From Woeseia sp034521225 (lineage in GTDB: Bacteria > Pseudomonadota > Gammaproteobacteria > Steroidobacterales > Woeseiaceae): DNA of 64,000 nucleotides. A model generated the notes under the pieces. It saw only the letters and a list, made by a program, of their open reading frames with translations. It had not been told where the DNA came from and did not search any database. The stretch covers positions 124,001 through 188,000 of the forward strand of contig JAXHMR010000025.1 in assembly GCA_034521225.1 (NCBI GenBank). Direction: 5' to 3'. Both the position numbers and the translations under genes were made by a program. Each line of letters starts with the position of its first letter. The stretch's first letter is position 1. Of the stretch, positions 34,671-43,481 are shown piece by piece.

Positions 34671-35315
34671 ATGACACGACTACCAGCAGCAGCACGCGCC
34701 ACCCCCTCCCGCGACCCACGCCTGTTCGCCATTGTGCTTGCAGCCGGCCTCAGCCAGCGCTTCGGCGCCGTCAAGCAGCTGGCAAAATACCGTGGCCAAC
34801 CGCTCGCGGCGCACGCCCTGCGTATCGCCGAGTCGCTCTGCAGCAATCGCACCGTGCTCGTGACCGGGCACCACGGCGCGGCGGTACACAGAGCGTGTGC
34901 GCCCATCGCCGGGTTCCGGGTCCACAACAGCGACTACCGGCAAGGCCTGGCTTCATCGATTGCACACGGTGTAGCCGCGCTGCGCCACGCGGCTGACGGC
35001 GTGCTGTTGCTGCTGGCGGATCAGCCGCTCATCGACCAGCAGCATCTAACCCGTTTGGCCGAACGCTGGTCAGCCGCCCCGGAACGGGTTGTTGCCACTG
35101 CCTATGCCGGCAAGTCCGGCGTTCCGGTCATATTCCCCCGGCGCTTGTTCGATGATCTGTGCAAACTAACCCGGAGACACCGGCGCGCAACCGCTGCTGC
35201 AGCGATGCGGCAGCGACGTCCTGACCGTTACAGTTGCGAGGCGGCTGCAACCGACATAGACCGGCCCGAAGACCTGGCTGAAATCAGCACAGACACGCCG
35301 CCGACCTGGCTGTGA
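34671..35315 (+). CDS. MocA-like molybdenum cofactor cytidylyltransferase
   Basis: Nucleotidyltransferase-fold protein of 214 residues. LFAIVLAAGLSQRFGAVKQL is the nucleotide-binding signature of the MobA/MocA family and LLLLADQPLIDQQHLTRL the metal-binding Asp region. GKSGVPVIFPRRLFDDL is characteristic of the MocA branch, which makes the cytosine dinucleotide form of the cofactor used by xanthine-oxidase-type enzymes. Its neighbours are the moa/mob genes. The CoxM/CoxS-like and XdhC genes at 52-55 kb would need such a cofactor. The C-terminal TWL and stop fall in a repeat end. Confidence 0.8.
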   Translation: MTRLPAAARATPSRDPRLFAIVLAAGLSQRFGAVKQLAKYRGQPLAAHALRIAESLCSNRTVLVTGHHGAAVHRACAPIAGFRVHNSDYRQGLASSIAHGVAALRHAADGVLLLLADQPLIDQQHLTRLAERWSAAPERVVATAYAGKSGVPVIFPRRLFDDLCKLTRRHRRATAAAAMRQRRPDRYSCEAAATDIDRPEDLAEISTDTPPTWL

Positions 35316-35517
35316 ATTCCATGAACGTTGGACTTCCGGTAGGGGCGGAGGCGCACCCCGGGGAGGGCTGTTCAGGGACGCCAGCACAGGAGCGGACGTC
35401 TCCTGTAGCCGCCTGTAACCGTCACGTCGGGGACGAGCACAGCCCTGAACAGCCCTCCCCGGGGCGCACCTCCGCCTACCTGCCAGATGTGCAACGTTCA
35501 TGGAATTCACAGCCAGG
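35305..35517. repeat. MITE-like element, divergent subfamily
   Basis: This 213-bp copy has perfect 25-base inverted ends starting CCTGGCTGTGAATTCCATGA. The inner block GGGGAGGGCTGTTCAGGG and its complement correspond to those of the other copies, but the central hairpin is different (AGGAGCGGACGTCTCCT). The ends read GAATTCCATGAACG where the others read GATTATTCATGAACG, so it is a diverged relative. It contains the stop codon of the mocA-like gene. A partial AGGAGCCCTGCGCGG arm follows. Confidence 0.85.
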
Positions 35518-35609
35518 AGCCCTGCGCGGTAAAAGCGAACGAGGTGAGGGTTTCAAAGTTCCGGTCCGGTTATACCGGGAACGGCACGTGTGATCGGCCG
35601 CCGGCTGGT

Positions 35610-36047
35610 TCAGTCGTCGTGCGCGTGCGCCGCGCATTGCTCGCAATTGACCCAGCCGGAGTGGCCGTCGGCGTAATGCTCTTTTTTCCAGATCGGCAGG
35701 CGGACCTTCACCTTGTCGATAATGTAGCGGCACGCGAGAAACGCGGCGTCACGATGTGCGGAGGACACGCCGACCCATACGGCGCAATCACCAATCTCAA
35801 GTACACCGGTGCGATGCACGCACCGTGCGTGCAACACAGGATATCGTTCCATCGCTTCGCGGATGACTCGTTCGCCCTCTGAAATGGCCAGCGGCACGTA
35901 GGCCTCGTACTCGAGGCGCAGCACACGCTGTCCTTCGTTCTCGTTTCGTATCCAGCCTTCAAATGACGTGTAGGCACCGGCCGCGGCGTCCAGCAATTCG
36001 TCGCGCAGCCGCTCGGGGTCGATGCGGGTCTCAACAATCTGCATCAT
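35610..36047 (-). CDS. moaE: Molybdopterin synthase catalytic subunit MoaE
   Basis: Large subunit of molybdopterin synthase, which with MoaD thiocarboxylate inserts two sulfurs into precursor Z. The ATG at 36047 gives 145 residues. The family core is EYEAYVPLAISEGERVIREAM, VHRTGVLEIGDCAVWVGVSSAHRDAAFLACRYIIDKVK and the catalytic lysine region PIWKKEHYADG. It starts next to the moaD stop. A second, in-frame ATG lies three bases inside. Confidence 0.94.
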   Translation of the reverse strand: MMQIVETRIDPERLRDELLDAAAGAYTSFEGWIRNENEGQRVLRLEYEAYVPLAISEGERVIREAMERYPVLHARCVHRTGVLEIGDCAVWVGVSSAHRDAAFLACRYIIDKVKVRLPIWKKEHYADGHSGWVNCEQCAAHAHDD

Positions 36048-36048
36048 G

Positions 36049-36294
36049 TCAGCCACCGGCGACCGGCGGAAACAGCAGCACGGTATCGCCGTCGGCGACC
36101 GGCGCATCCCAGCCAACCAGTTCATCGTTAATCGCAACCTTGCAGTGACCAAGCGGCTCTCTTGAACCATGGCGCTCCTGCAACTGGCGGAAGACATCGG
36201 CGGCGGTTTCGGCCGCCAGCGCCACGGTCTCCTCGCCAACGCCGGCCTGCTCGCGAAATTGCGCGAAGTAGCGAACAGTAATGGATTTTGTCAT
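36049..36294 (-). CDS. moaD: Molybdopterin synthase sulfur carrier subunit MoaD
   Basis: Ubiquitin-fold protein of 81 residues that carries sulfur as a C-terminal thiocarboxylate. It ends in the required Gly-Gly (FPPVAGG). The N-terminus ITVRYFAQFREQAGVGEE is typical. It overlaps mobA by 4 bases and is followed immediately by moaE, so expression is tightly coupled. Confidence 0.94.
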   Translation of the reverse strand: MTKSITVRYFAQFREQAGVGEETVALAAETAADVFRQLQERHGSREPLGHCKVAINDELVGWDAPVADGDTVLLFPPVAGG

Positions 36295-36884
36295 GTGCCT
36301 GCCTGCAACGAGCTGCGCTCGAGATCCTCGGGTGTATTGATGTTGTCGAGCGCCGCCGGATGCGGTTGATCGAGCAACGTCGTGTCAGAGCGAATCAGCA
36401 TTTTCCTGGGGCACACAATACCTTCCGTGACAAATGCATCAATGATGCGGCGCGCATGGGGTTCGTATATGGCGCACAGCGGCTCGGGCAAGCCATCGTG
36501 GCTGCTCCGGAATGCCGTGAATGGCCGTGCGGCATCACGCTGGTCAAGCAATGTTGCAAGCGTCGTGTCGTCAATATTCGGCAGGTCGCAGGCCACGACC
36601 AGCCAGGCCGCGCCTGGAACAGCATCCATCGCTGACAGGACGCCCGCAATCGGGCCGATATCGTCGTAGCGGTCAGTAATACTTGCGAATCGCCGGCGCT
36701 CGGGATCTCCGGCCTGGTCCGCGCGCACTGAAACAAAAACACGATCGGTGAACCGTTCAACGAGATGCACGGCGCGGCTCAGCTGCGTCTCGCCATTTCT
36801 GGATAACAGCGCCTTGTCGCTGCCCATGCGGCGGCTTTTGCCACCTGCAAGAACGAGCCCGTAGAGCATCGCGGCGTCATTCAT
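36291..36884 (-). CDS. mobA: Molybdenum cofactor guanylyltransferase MobA
   Basis: Attaches GMP to molybdopterin to form the MGD cofactor. The 197-residue product starts with the nucleotide-binding signature GLVLAGGKSRRMGSDKALL and shows GPIAGVLSAMDAVPG and VVACDLPNIDDTTL with the metal-binding Asp. NINTPEDLE at the C-terminus is typical. It overlaps moaC by 8 bases and moaD by 4. Confidence 0.94.
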   Translation of the reverse strand: MNDAAMLYGLVLAGGKSRRMGSDKALLSRNGETQLSRAVHLVERFTDRVFVSVRADQAGDPERRRFASITDRYDDIGPIAGVLSAMDAVPGAAWLVVACDLPNIDDTTLATLLDQRDAARPFTAFRSSHDGLPEPLCAIYEPHARRIIDAFVTEGIVCPRKMLIRSDTTLLDQPHPAALDNINTPEDLERSSLQAGT

Positions 36885-37353
36885 GGCGAAAGTCCGTCTT
36901 GCCGCCGGTCTTGGCGATCAGGCGGGTCTCCGTGATGCGGATGTCATGCGACAGCGCCTTGCACATGTCATAGACCGTCAGCGCTGCCACCGTCGCACCC
37001 GTCAGCGCCTCCATCTCGACGCCGGTGCGATGATGCACTTTGCAACGGCAATCAATTACGACGCGATGCTTGTCGTCCATCCTGATATCAATGCTGCAGT
37101 TGTCGAGACCCAGTGGATGGCAAAACGGTATCAGCTCATGCGTACGTTTGGCGCCCATGACACCGGCGACAATCGCGGTTGCAAATACCGGGCCCTTGGC
37201 CGTGCGAATATCACCATCAACGAATCTTGTCGCAACATCCGCGGGAAATTCGACAATGGATCGCGCATGCGCTTCGCGGTCTGTCGCCGCCTTGCGGCTG
37301 ACATCCACCATTGTCGGGCGATTATCGCTGTCTATGTGGCTTAGCTTGCTCAA
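36877..37353 (-). CDS. moaC: Cyclic pyranopterin monophosphate synthase MoaC
   Basis: Works after MoaA to turn the rearranged GTP product into cyclic pyranopterin monophosphate. I use the TTG at 37353 because SKLSHIDSDNRPTMVDVS aligns with MoaC N-termini and a good AGGAA site precedes it. The 158 residues match the family length. Core motifs are PFCHPLGLDNCSIDI, the histidine pair region CKVHHRTGVEMEALTGA, and the C-terminal KTGGKTDFRHE. Confidence 0.94.
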   Translation of the reverse strand: MSKLSHIDSDNRPTMVDVSRKAATDREAHARSIVEFPADVATRFVDGDIRTAKGPVFATAIVAGVMGAKRTHELIPFCHPLGLDNCSIDIRMDDKHRVVIDCRCKVHHRTGVEMEALTGATVAALTVYDMCKALSHDIRITETRLIAKTGGKTDFRHE

Positions 37354-37441
37354 GTGAATTCCTGGATGAGGGTCGCGCCTGACGCGCCATTGATAAGACA
37401 CGAGCGACGAACCGTTGAGGAACAGTAGCCGGGCGTGCCGG

Positions 37442-38503
37442 TCACCCGCCCATGCGATACATTTCGACCTTGCGCAGCGGGTGTTCAACCGGTTCCTTGC
37501 GGCCGCGCTGTTCGCTGTAGCGGTCCTCCCGGCGATGCCAGATTGACGTCAGCAGGTCGGTCAATTCGGCATCGGACGCGCCGCTTCTGAGCGGCTCACG
37601 GATATTGTGACCTTCGGTTGCGAACAGGCACGTGTAGAGTACGCCATCGGCCGACAGGCGCGCCCGGCTGCAACTGCCGCAGAAGGGTTCGGTGACCGAC
37701 GAGATGAAACCGATTTCGCCGGCACCGTCCTCGTATTCGTAGCGTCGGGCGACCTCCCCTGCATAATTGCGCCCGACCGCGCGTACTGGCCAGCGCTCCG
37801 CAATCCGTGCCAGCAGATCTTTCGACGGGACGACCTTCTCACGGCGCCACTCGTTGCGGTTGCCGACATCCATGAATTCAATGAGGCGGACGATGTGGCC
37901 GGTGCCCCGAAAATGCTCGAGCAACTCGAGGATCGTGTGGTCGTTGACGCCGCGTTGCACGACCGTATTGATCTTGACGGGACGGAGCCCAGCCTGCTCA
38001 GCGGCGGCTATGCCCTCAAGCACCGTATCGAGATCACCGCGGTTGCCACTCATCGCCTGGAATACATCATGATCAAGACTGTCGAGGCTTATCGTCACGC
38101 GATCGAGACCCGCCTCCGCCAACGACGCCGCATTCGCCGCCAGCAACGACGCATTCGTCGTCAGGGCCAGGTCCTCGATTCCGGGCAACGTACGCAGCCG
38201 TCCCACCAGTGATGACACATGCTTGTCCAGCAAAGGTTCACCACCGGTCAGTCGCAGCTTCGTCACACCAAGATGCACCGCGATGGACGCGATACGGAAA
38301 ATCTCGTCATGACTCAGGCGCTCAGCTTTGCCCAGAAACTGGTAATCCGCGTGATAACGGCTTTCCGGCATGCAATACGGACACCGGAAATTGCAGCGGT
38401 CGAGCAACGATATCCGCAAGTCGTGCAACGGCCGCTGCAAGCGGTCGCGCGGCCCGATGCGGGTTGCCGTCTGGTCAGCTGTAGCTGTGGTCTTTTCCGT
38501 CAT
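37442..38503 (-). CDS. moaA: GTP 3',8-cyclase MoaA
   Basis: Radical-SAM enzyme that starts molybdenum cofactor synthesis from GTP. The radical-SAM cluster motif is RCNFRCPYCMPES (about residue 37) and LRLTGGEPLLDK follows. The second 4Fe-4S site appears as EPFCGSCSRARLSADG with a further cysteine in LYTCLF. The C-terminus ends in the Gly-Gly (MYRMGG) seen in active MoaA. It leads the moaA-moaC-mobA-moaD-moaE run, with an 88-base gap before moaC. Confidence 0.96.
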   Translation of the reverse strand: MTEKTTATADQTATRIGPRDRLQRPLHDLRISLLDRCNFRCPYCMPESRYHADYQFLGKAERLSHDEIFRIASIAVHLGVTKLRLTGGEPLLDKHVSSLVGRLRTLPGIEDLALTTNASLLAANAASLAEAGLDRVTISLDSLDHDVFQAMSGNRGDLDTVLEGIAAAEQAGLRPVKINTVVQRGVNDHTILELLEHFRGTGHIVRLIEFMDVGNRNEWRREKVVPSKDLLARIAERWPVRAVGRNYAGEVARRYEYEDGAGEIGFISSVTEPFCGSCSRARLSADGVLYTCLFATEGHNIREPLRSGASDAELTDLLTSIWHRREDRYSEQRGRKEPVEHPLRKVEMYRMGG

Positions 38504-38603
38504 GGCGCCATTTTGCCCGATAAATCGATACCGGGTAAGAGCAGCGCCAGTACCCGAGGTTCCCGTAACCTCTGCCTGCGGCGCCCAACGGCCCTTAGAA
38601 CGC

Positions 38604-38793
38604 GGCCCGGATTATTCATGAACGGATTCGTGCTTCGGTGTTAGGCGAAGGCGCACCCCGGGAGGGCTTTTCAGGGACGCTGTGAATACGTCCCTGTACG
38701 CTCTGTGCCGGACGTCCCTGTCCGGCACAGCCCTGAAAAGCCCTCCCCGGGGCACACCTCCGCCCCGATCAATGTGCCGTTCATGAATAATCC
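38604..38793. repeat. MITE-like element, inverted copy upstream of moaA
   Basis: Same family as the copy at 14262 but in the opposite orientation: the GGCACACCTCCGCCCCGATC side is on the right. Ends read GGATTATTCATGAACG and CGTTCATGAATAATCC-type with small differences. It contains GGCTTTTCAGGGACGCTGTG paired with its complement. It lies upstream of moaA. Confidence 0.88.
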
Positions 38794-38835
38794 TCCATCG
38801 TGCCACTGGCACTTACCGAAGTATCCGTTGAGCAT

Positions 38836-38937
38836 TGAGGAGCGCCGGTACCCCCTGTGGGAGGTCTTTGGGGAAATAAAGCGGACCGAAGGGAGCCATT
38901 CCCCCAAAGACCTCCCCGCAGGGGGTACCGGTGCGGC
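38836..38937. repeat. Hairpin repeat, second full copy
   Basis: Left arm CGCCGGTACCCCCTGTGGGA and right arm TCCCCGCAGGGGGTACCGG form a stem around the loop block AAATAAAGCGGACC. Compared with the copy at 9773, both arms carry matching substitutions (TACCCCC/GGGGGTA and CTTTGGGG/CCCCAAAG). This indicates that pairing is kept. It directly follows a MITE copy. Confidence 0.8.
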
Positions 38938-39031
38938 GGGCAGACGGTCCATTACCGAATAGAACACGAATCGCAACCCCAACGTCATTTTCCTCAATGA
39001 AACCAATCATGAGGTGGGTAGGTGCCTCGTG

Positions 39032-39060
39032 TTGTGCATTGCAGCATTCCTCGTTATACT
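39032..39060 (+). promoter_or_regulatory. Candidate promoter of the acyl-CoA dehydrogenase genes
   Basis: TTGTGC (39032-39037) and TATACT (39055-39060) are separated by 17 bases, 117 bases before the first dehydrogenase gene. The remaining sequence to the start shows no other feature. Confidence 0.45.
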
Positions 39061-39176
39061 GCGCGTCCCCGACTGATCCAAACGCCGCCGGTACCCGCCA
39101 TCCACGGTTCACAGATGATGGGTTTCCTGCAGATTGTTGCCCGGGATACCCTTGTGACTGACATTGGGAAGTGTGA

Positions 39177-40379
39177 ATGAACGTAAACCTGTCCGACGAG
39201 GAACTGGCGTTTCGGGAGGAAGTTCGCGCGTTTTTCCGCGACAAGTACCCCGAAGAACTGCGGCGCAAGCAGAAAAAGGGTATCGCGCTCAGTCGCGACG
39301 ACATGGTGCGCTGGCAGAAGATACTCTACGAACAGGGCTGGGCGGCACTCAACTGGCCGACTGAATACGGCGGCACCGGCTGGACGCCGGTGCAGAAGTA
39401 CATCTTCGCGAACGAGATTGCGATGGCCAACGCGCCGGACATGATTCCTTTCGGCGTCAAGATGGTGGCCCCGATTATTTATACATTCGGTAACGACGAA
39501 CAGAAAAAACGCTTTCTGCCGGACATCCTCGCAAGCAACGTCTGGTGGTGCCAGGGCTATTCCGAACCGGGTTCCGGGTCGGATCTCGCCTCACTGAAGA
39601 CCCGTGCCGAACGCGTCGGTGACCATTACATTGTCAATGGCACGAAGACCTGGACGACACTCGGGCACTACGCCGACTGGATTTTTTGCCTTGTACGGAC
39701 CAGCACTGATGTGGCGCGTCGCCAGGAAGGCATCAGTTTCCTGCTGATCGACATGAACACGAAAGGTGTCTCTGTGCGGCCGATCATCACGATCGAGGGC
39801 GAGCGGGAAGTCAATGAAGTGCACTTCGAGGATGTCAAAGTGCCGGCTGAGAATCTCGTCGGCGAGGAAGGCAAGGGATGGACCTACGGCAAGGTCCTGC
39901 TGCAGCACGAACGCACCAATATTGCCGGCGTTGCGCGGTCGAAGTACCGGCTGAGCCGGCTGCGCGAAAAAGCGTCTGAATCCGTCCACGGAGCGCCCCC
40001 GCTGCTCGACGACCGGAACTTCGCCCGCAAGCTCGCGGCCACCGAAATCGAACTGAAAGCACTCGAATTCACCGAACTGCGCACGCTGGCGGCTGTTGCC
40101 GTCGGCAAGGCGCCCGGTCCCGAATCATCGATCCTGAAAATTGCCGGCACCGAAATGCAGCAACGGATAGACATGCTGTTCGTCGAGGCAGCCGGCTATT
40201 ACGCATTGCCCTTCGTGCCCGAGCAATACGCCGCCGATTTTCCGGAGGAAGATCACGTCGGCCATCAAGCCGAGACGCAATCCTCGCTGCAGTACTTCAA
40301 TAACCGCAAGGCATCGATCTACGGCGGCTCAAACGAAATCCAGAAGAATATTATTTCCAAGCACGTGCTTGGACTCTGA
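39177..40379 (+). CDS. Acyl-CoA dehydrogenase, PimC-like large subunit
   Basis: FAD enzyme of 400 residues that introduces the 2,3-double bond into an acyl-CoA and passes electrons to ETF. Motifs: WWCQGYSEPGSGSDLASLKT (substrate/FAD loop), TKTWTTLGHYADWIFCLVRT, VGEEGKGWTYGKVLLQHER and the C-terminal SIYGGSNEIQKNIISKHVLGL. The similarity is closest to pimeloyl-CoA dehydrogenase large subunits, and it is paired with a small subunit 38 bases downstream. The dicarboxyl- or ring-type substrate is inferred. Confidence 0.9.
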   Translation: MNVNLSDEELAFREEVRAFFRDKYPEELRRKQKKGIALSRDDMVRWQKILYEQGWAALNWPTEYGGTGWTPVQKYIFANEIAMANAPDMIPFGVKMVAPIIYTFGNDEQKKRFLPDILASNVWWCQGYSEPGSGSDLASLKTRAERVGDHYIVNGTKTWTTLGHYADWIFCLVRTSTDVARRQEGISFLLIDMNTKGVSVRPIITIEGEREVNEVHFEDVKVPAENLVGEEGKGWTYGKVLLQHERTNIAGVARSKYRLSRLREKASESVHGAPPLLDDRNFARKLAATEIELKALEFTELRTLAAVAVGKAPGPESSILKIAGTEMQQRIDMLFVEAAGYYALPFVPEQYAADFPEEDHVGHQAETQSSLQYFNNRKASIYGGSNEIQKNIISKHVLGL

Positions 40380-40417
40380 CAGCTGCCTCGCCCACCAGGC
40401 CCCGCACGGATAGCACT

Positions 40418-41563
40418 ATGGATTTTTCAGTTACCGAAGAACAGTCAATGCTGGCCGACAGCGTCGCCCGGTTCATCGACAACAATTACGACTTTGACCA
40501 GCGCATGAAGATTGCGGAAGGCGAAGCCGCGTTCAGCCGCGAGATGTGGCAGAACTTCGCGGAGCTGGGCATGTCGGCTGTCCTGTTTGATGAGGACGAT
40601 GGCGGACTCGGTGGCGGTCCGGTCGAGACGATGCTGATGATGGAACAGTTCGGCAGAGGGCTCGTCGTTGAACCGTTCATCGCCAACATTGTGCTCGCCG
40701 GCGGCGCATTACGGCACCTGGCAAGCGCGGAGCAGAAGGAGCGATGGCTGCCCGGACTCATCGACGGCAGCCTGCAGGCAGCGCTGGCCTTTGCTGAGCC
40801 ACAGGCGCGCTTCGACATCGCAAATATAGCCACATCGGCGAAACGCAAGGGCAATGACTGGGTCCTGGCAGGCCGCAAGACAATGGTACTGAACGGCGGC
40901 GACGCCGACTTGCTGATCATCCCCGCCCGCACCGGCGGCAAACAGGGCGATACTGACGGCATTACAATGTTCATCGTCGACGGTTCGGCCGACGGGTTGC
41001 GTCGCAGGTCGTACAAGACCGTCGACGCGCATGGCGCCGCCGAGGTCACGCTCGACGATGTACACGTCGACGGTGACAGGGTCCTGGGTGACGTTGACGG
41101 CGGATTCGCGACCCTGCAGCAGGTCGTCGATGATGCGACGCTGGCTGTCGCTGCAGAAGCCGTGGGTATCATGCGCACGATGCACGACAAGACTGTCGAG
41201 TATTCAAAGCAGCGCAGTCAGTTCGGCGTGCCAATCGGCACTTTCCAGGCGCTGCAGCACCGCATGGTTGAAACACTGATGGCGTGTGAGCAGACGAAAT
41301 CGCTGCTGCTCTGGGCTACAATGCTGCGCGCCGAAGGCGATGCTAACTCGTCCAGTGCAATCGCCGCACTGAAATACCAGGTTGGCACCGTGGGCCGCCG
41401 CGTCGGCGAGGAAGCCCTCCAGATCCATGGCGGCATGGGCATGACGTGGGAAATGGACATCGCTCACTATTTCAAGCGCCTGACGGCCATCGGCATATTG
41501 TTCGGGCACGCCGATTATCACCTGGACCGCTATGCGGGGAATGCGGCCGACGCAAGCACCTGA
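40418..41563 (+). CDS. Acyl-CoA dehydrogenase, PimD-like small subunit
   Basis: Partner of the preceding gene, 381 residues. The N-terminal helical domain (FSVTEEQSMLADSVARFID) is followed by a middle beta-domain with AFAEPQARFDIANI. The C-terminal helices carry EYSKQRSQFGVPIGTFQALQHRM and LQIHGGMGMTWEMDIAHYFKR. Some usual FAD-loop residues differ from the large subunit, as is common in heterodimeric pairs. Both probably form one alpha2beta2 enzyme. Confidence 0.9.
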   Translation: MDFSVTEEQSMLADSVARFIDNNYDFDQRMKIAEGEAAFSREMWQNFAELGMSAVLFDEDDGGLGGGPVETMLMMEQFGRGLVVEPFIANIVLAGGALRHLASAEQKERWLPGLIDGSLQAALAFAEPQARFDIANIATSAKRKGNDWVLAGRKTMVLNGGDADLLIIPARTGGKQGDTDGITMFIVDGSADGLRRRSYKTVDAHGAAEVTLDDVHVDGDRVLGDVDGGFATLQQVVDDATLAVAAEAVGIMRTMHDKTVEYSKQRSQFGVPIGTFQALQHRMVETLMACEQTKSLLLWATMLRAEGDANSSSAIAALKYQVGTVGRRVGEEALQIHGGMGMTWEMDIAHYFKRLTAIGILFGHADYHLDRYAGNAADAST

Positions 41564-41619
41564 CGTCGGTCGAAAGTCTTCCTGCCGGGCCCGGGTGCCA
41601 CGGCACCCGAGTCTGAATC

Positions 41620-42372
41620 ATGTTACCGCAGCAGATTGTCAATTTTTTTATTGGCCAGCAGGAACTGCTGTGGTTCACGACGCTGTTCGTCGATCTCGGC
41701 TTCACCGTCATCCTGTACCGCCTGTTCGGCAAGGCCGGCCTGCAGGTTGCTATCGCGACCGCGATCATCCTGGCCAACCTGCAGGGTCCGAAGCTTACTG
41801 AGATCTTCGGTATCCAGACGAGTCTTGGCGTCATATTTTACTCGAGCATCTTTTTCGCCACGGATGTGCTGAGTGAGAATTATGGCCGTGCCGAAGCCAA
41901 CAAGGCAGTCCGCATGGGTTTTGTCGTCAGTGTCATTGTCCTCGTCATGCTGAGCCTTGCCCTGCTCTACCAGCCGACACAAAGTCCCGAAACCGCCCGA
42001 TTCTCCGCGGACATACACGACGCCTTCACAACGATCGTCAATTTCACGCCGCGCTTCGTCTTCGGGTCTCTTCTTGCGTATTACATCAGCCAGAGCTTCG
42101 ACGTCTGGGCCTTTCACCGCATCAAGCAAATTACCGGCGACCGCTGGCTGTGGCTACGCAACAATTTGTCGACGATGAGTTCGCAGGCACTCGATACTGT
42201 TATTTACTCGCTGGTGGCATGGTGGGGCATAGTCGACCTGCGCACGGCTCTGGCACTGGGCGCCGCCAAGTACGTTTTCAAACTGGTCATCGCGGCAATC
42301 GATACGGTATTTATCTACTGGGCGCGGGCGGCGCACCGGCAGCGAATGGCGGCGGGTGCCACTACCGGGTAA
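41620..42372 (+). CDS. Queuosine precursor transporter (YhhQ/VUT family)
   Basis: Predicted inner-membrane protein of 250 residues with about six helices. Family features include LWFTTLFVDLGFTVILYRLFG, IILANLQGPKLTEIFG, YSSIFFATDVLSENYG and the helix DTVIYSLVAWWGIVDL. E. coli YhhQ imports preQ0/preQ1, the queuosine precursors used by Tgt. That fits the tgt and queA genes at 7.5-9.7 kb. It is downstream of the dehydrogenase pair, with which no functional link is evident. Confidence 0.88.
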   Translation: MLPQQIVNFFIGQQELLWFTTLFVDLGFTVILYRLFGKAGLQVAIATAIILANLQGPKLTEIFGIQTSLGVIFYSSIFFATDVLSENYGRAEANKAVRMGFVVSVIVLVMLSLALLYQPTQSPETARFSADIHDAFTTIVNFTPRFVFGSLLAYYISQSFDVWAFHRIKQITGDRWLWLRNNLSTMSSQALDTVIYSLVAWWGIVDLRTALALGAAKYVFKLVIAAIDTVFIYWARAAHRQRMAAGATTG

Positions 42373-42443
42373 TTTAACGTGGCGATCTGATGTATCGTTG
42401 CAGTCTGTCCTGTGCCGTAATGCGAGCGGAGTGACGAACGGTA

Positions 42444-43271
42444 ATGGCGGATTTTTATCCTTCAGGTGTGATCACGATAACAACGGACTTCGGTCACAAG
42501 GGTCCGTTCACCGCCGTCATGAAGGGCGTCATTCTGCAGCGATTTCGTCAAGGAACGATCGTTGACCTGACTCACGAGATTCCGGCGCATTGGCCGCCGG
42601 AGGCGGGCTTCTGGCTGAGCCGTTCCTATAAGTATTTTCCGCGCGGCACCGTGCATGTTGCCATCGTTGATCCCGGCGTCGGTACCGAGCGGGAGATCCT
42701 GGTCGCGGCACTGGACGGGCACGTGTTCATGGCGCCGGACAACGGCCTGCTGGCGTCGCTGCTGACAAAACAGGACGGCACTGAAGTTTATGCTCTTGAC
42801 TCCAGCAGGCTCGCCAATCTGAAGTTGCCGGTGCCGAGCGCCACCTTTCATGGCCGCGACATCTTCGCGCCGGTTGCCGCCGAACTTGCCGCGGGCCGCC
42901 TGCGACCCGTCGATACCGGGCGCCGTATCCGCGAATGGGCGCCGGAGTGGCTGGACGAACCGGAGGTTACGCCGGCTCGCGTCAGTGGCGTCATAGTGAC
43001 GATTGATGCCTTCGGCAACCTGATCAGCAATATCGACGGCAACCTGCTCAGTCACCTGGCAGCGCCGCAGGTCAGGCTGGGCGGCCACACGATCGACCTG
43101 GTAGAAACCTACGGGCGCACGCAGCCGGGCAACTATCTTGCATTGGTCAACTCATTCGGCGTGCTCGAAATCGCGCGCGCCGAAGGCAACGCTGCCGAGG
43201 GCCTGGGGAGTGACCGCGGCGCCCCGGTGGTGGTCACGGCAAGGCAACCACCCTCATCGCGAGGCGCGTAG
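42444..43271 (+). CDS. S-adenosylmethionine hydrolase (SAM hydroxide adenosyltransferase) family protein
   Basis: DUF62-type protein of 275 residues that hydrolyses SAM to adenosine and methionine in characterised bacterial members. ITITTDFGHKGPFTAVMKGVI opens the chain. VAIVDPGVGTEREILVAALDGHVFMAPDNGLLASL and TFHGRDIFAPVAAELA form the N-terminal domain. IDAFGNLISNID begins the C-terminal domain. The Asp-Arg-His set of SAM hydroxide transferases is consistent with RDIF and VDPGVG. The last residues (PSSRGA) are encoded by a REP module. Confidence 0.87.
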   Translation: MADFYPSGVITITTDFGHKGPFTAVMKGVILQRFRQGTIVDLTHEIPAHWPPEAGFWLSRSYKYFPRGTVHVAIVDPGVGTEREILVAALDGHVFMAPDNGLLASLLTKQDGTEVYALDSSRLANLKLPVPSATFHGRDIFAPVAAELAAGRLRPVDTGRRIREWAPEWLDEPEVTPARVSGVIVTIDAFGNLISNIDGNLLSHLAAPQVRLGGHTIDLVETYGRTQPGNYLALVNSFGVLEIARAEGNAAEGLGSDRGAPVVVTARQPPSSRGA

Positions 43272-43462
43272 CACCGTGGCGACCTCGCAATGACAATGAC
43301 TCTGCTGAATCGGAACGGGTTCGCCACGCCCTGCGGGCTCGCAACGACAGCACATTGTCATCGCGAGGCGCGTAGCGCCGTGGCGATCTCGCAATGACGA
43401 TGACTCTGCTAATCGGAACGAGGTTGCCACGGCGCTTCGCGCCTCGCAATGACAGGGGTGTA
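43252..43462. repeat. REP-like repeat cluster between the SAM hydrolase and glnS
   Basis: Two successive paired units are visible. Each has a GTCATCGCGAGGCGCGTAGC module, a GCAATGACNATGACTCTGC spacer and an inverted module ending GCTCGCAACGAC or CCTCGCAATGAC. The first module overlaps the 3' end of the SAM hydrolase gene. The unit separates two convergent genes. Confidence 0.8.
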
Positions 43463-43481
43463 ACCGGCCCCCCAGGGAGTG

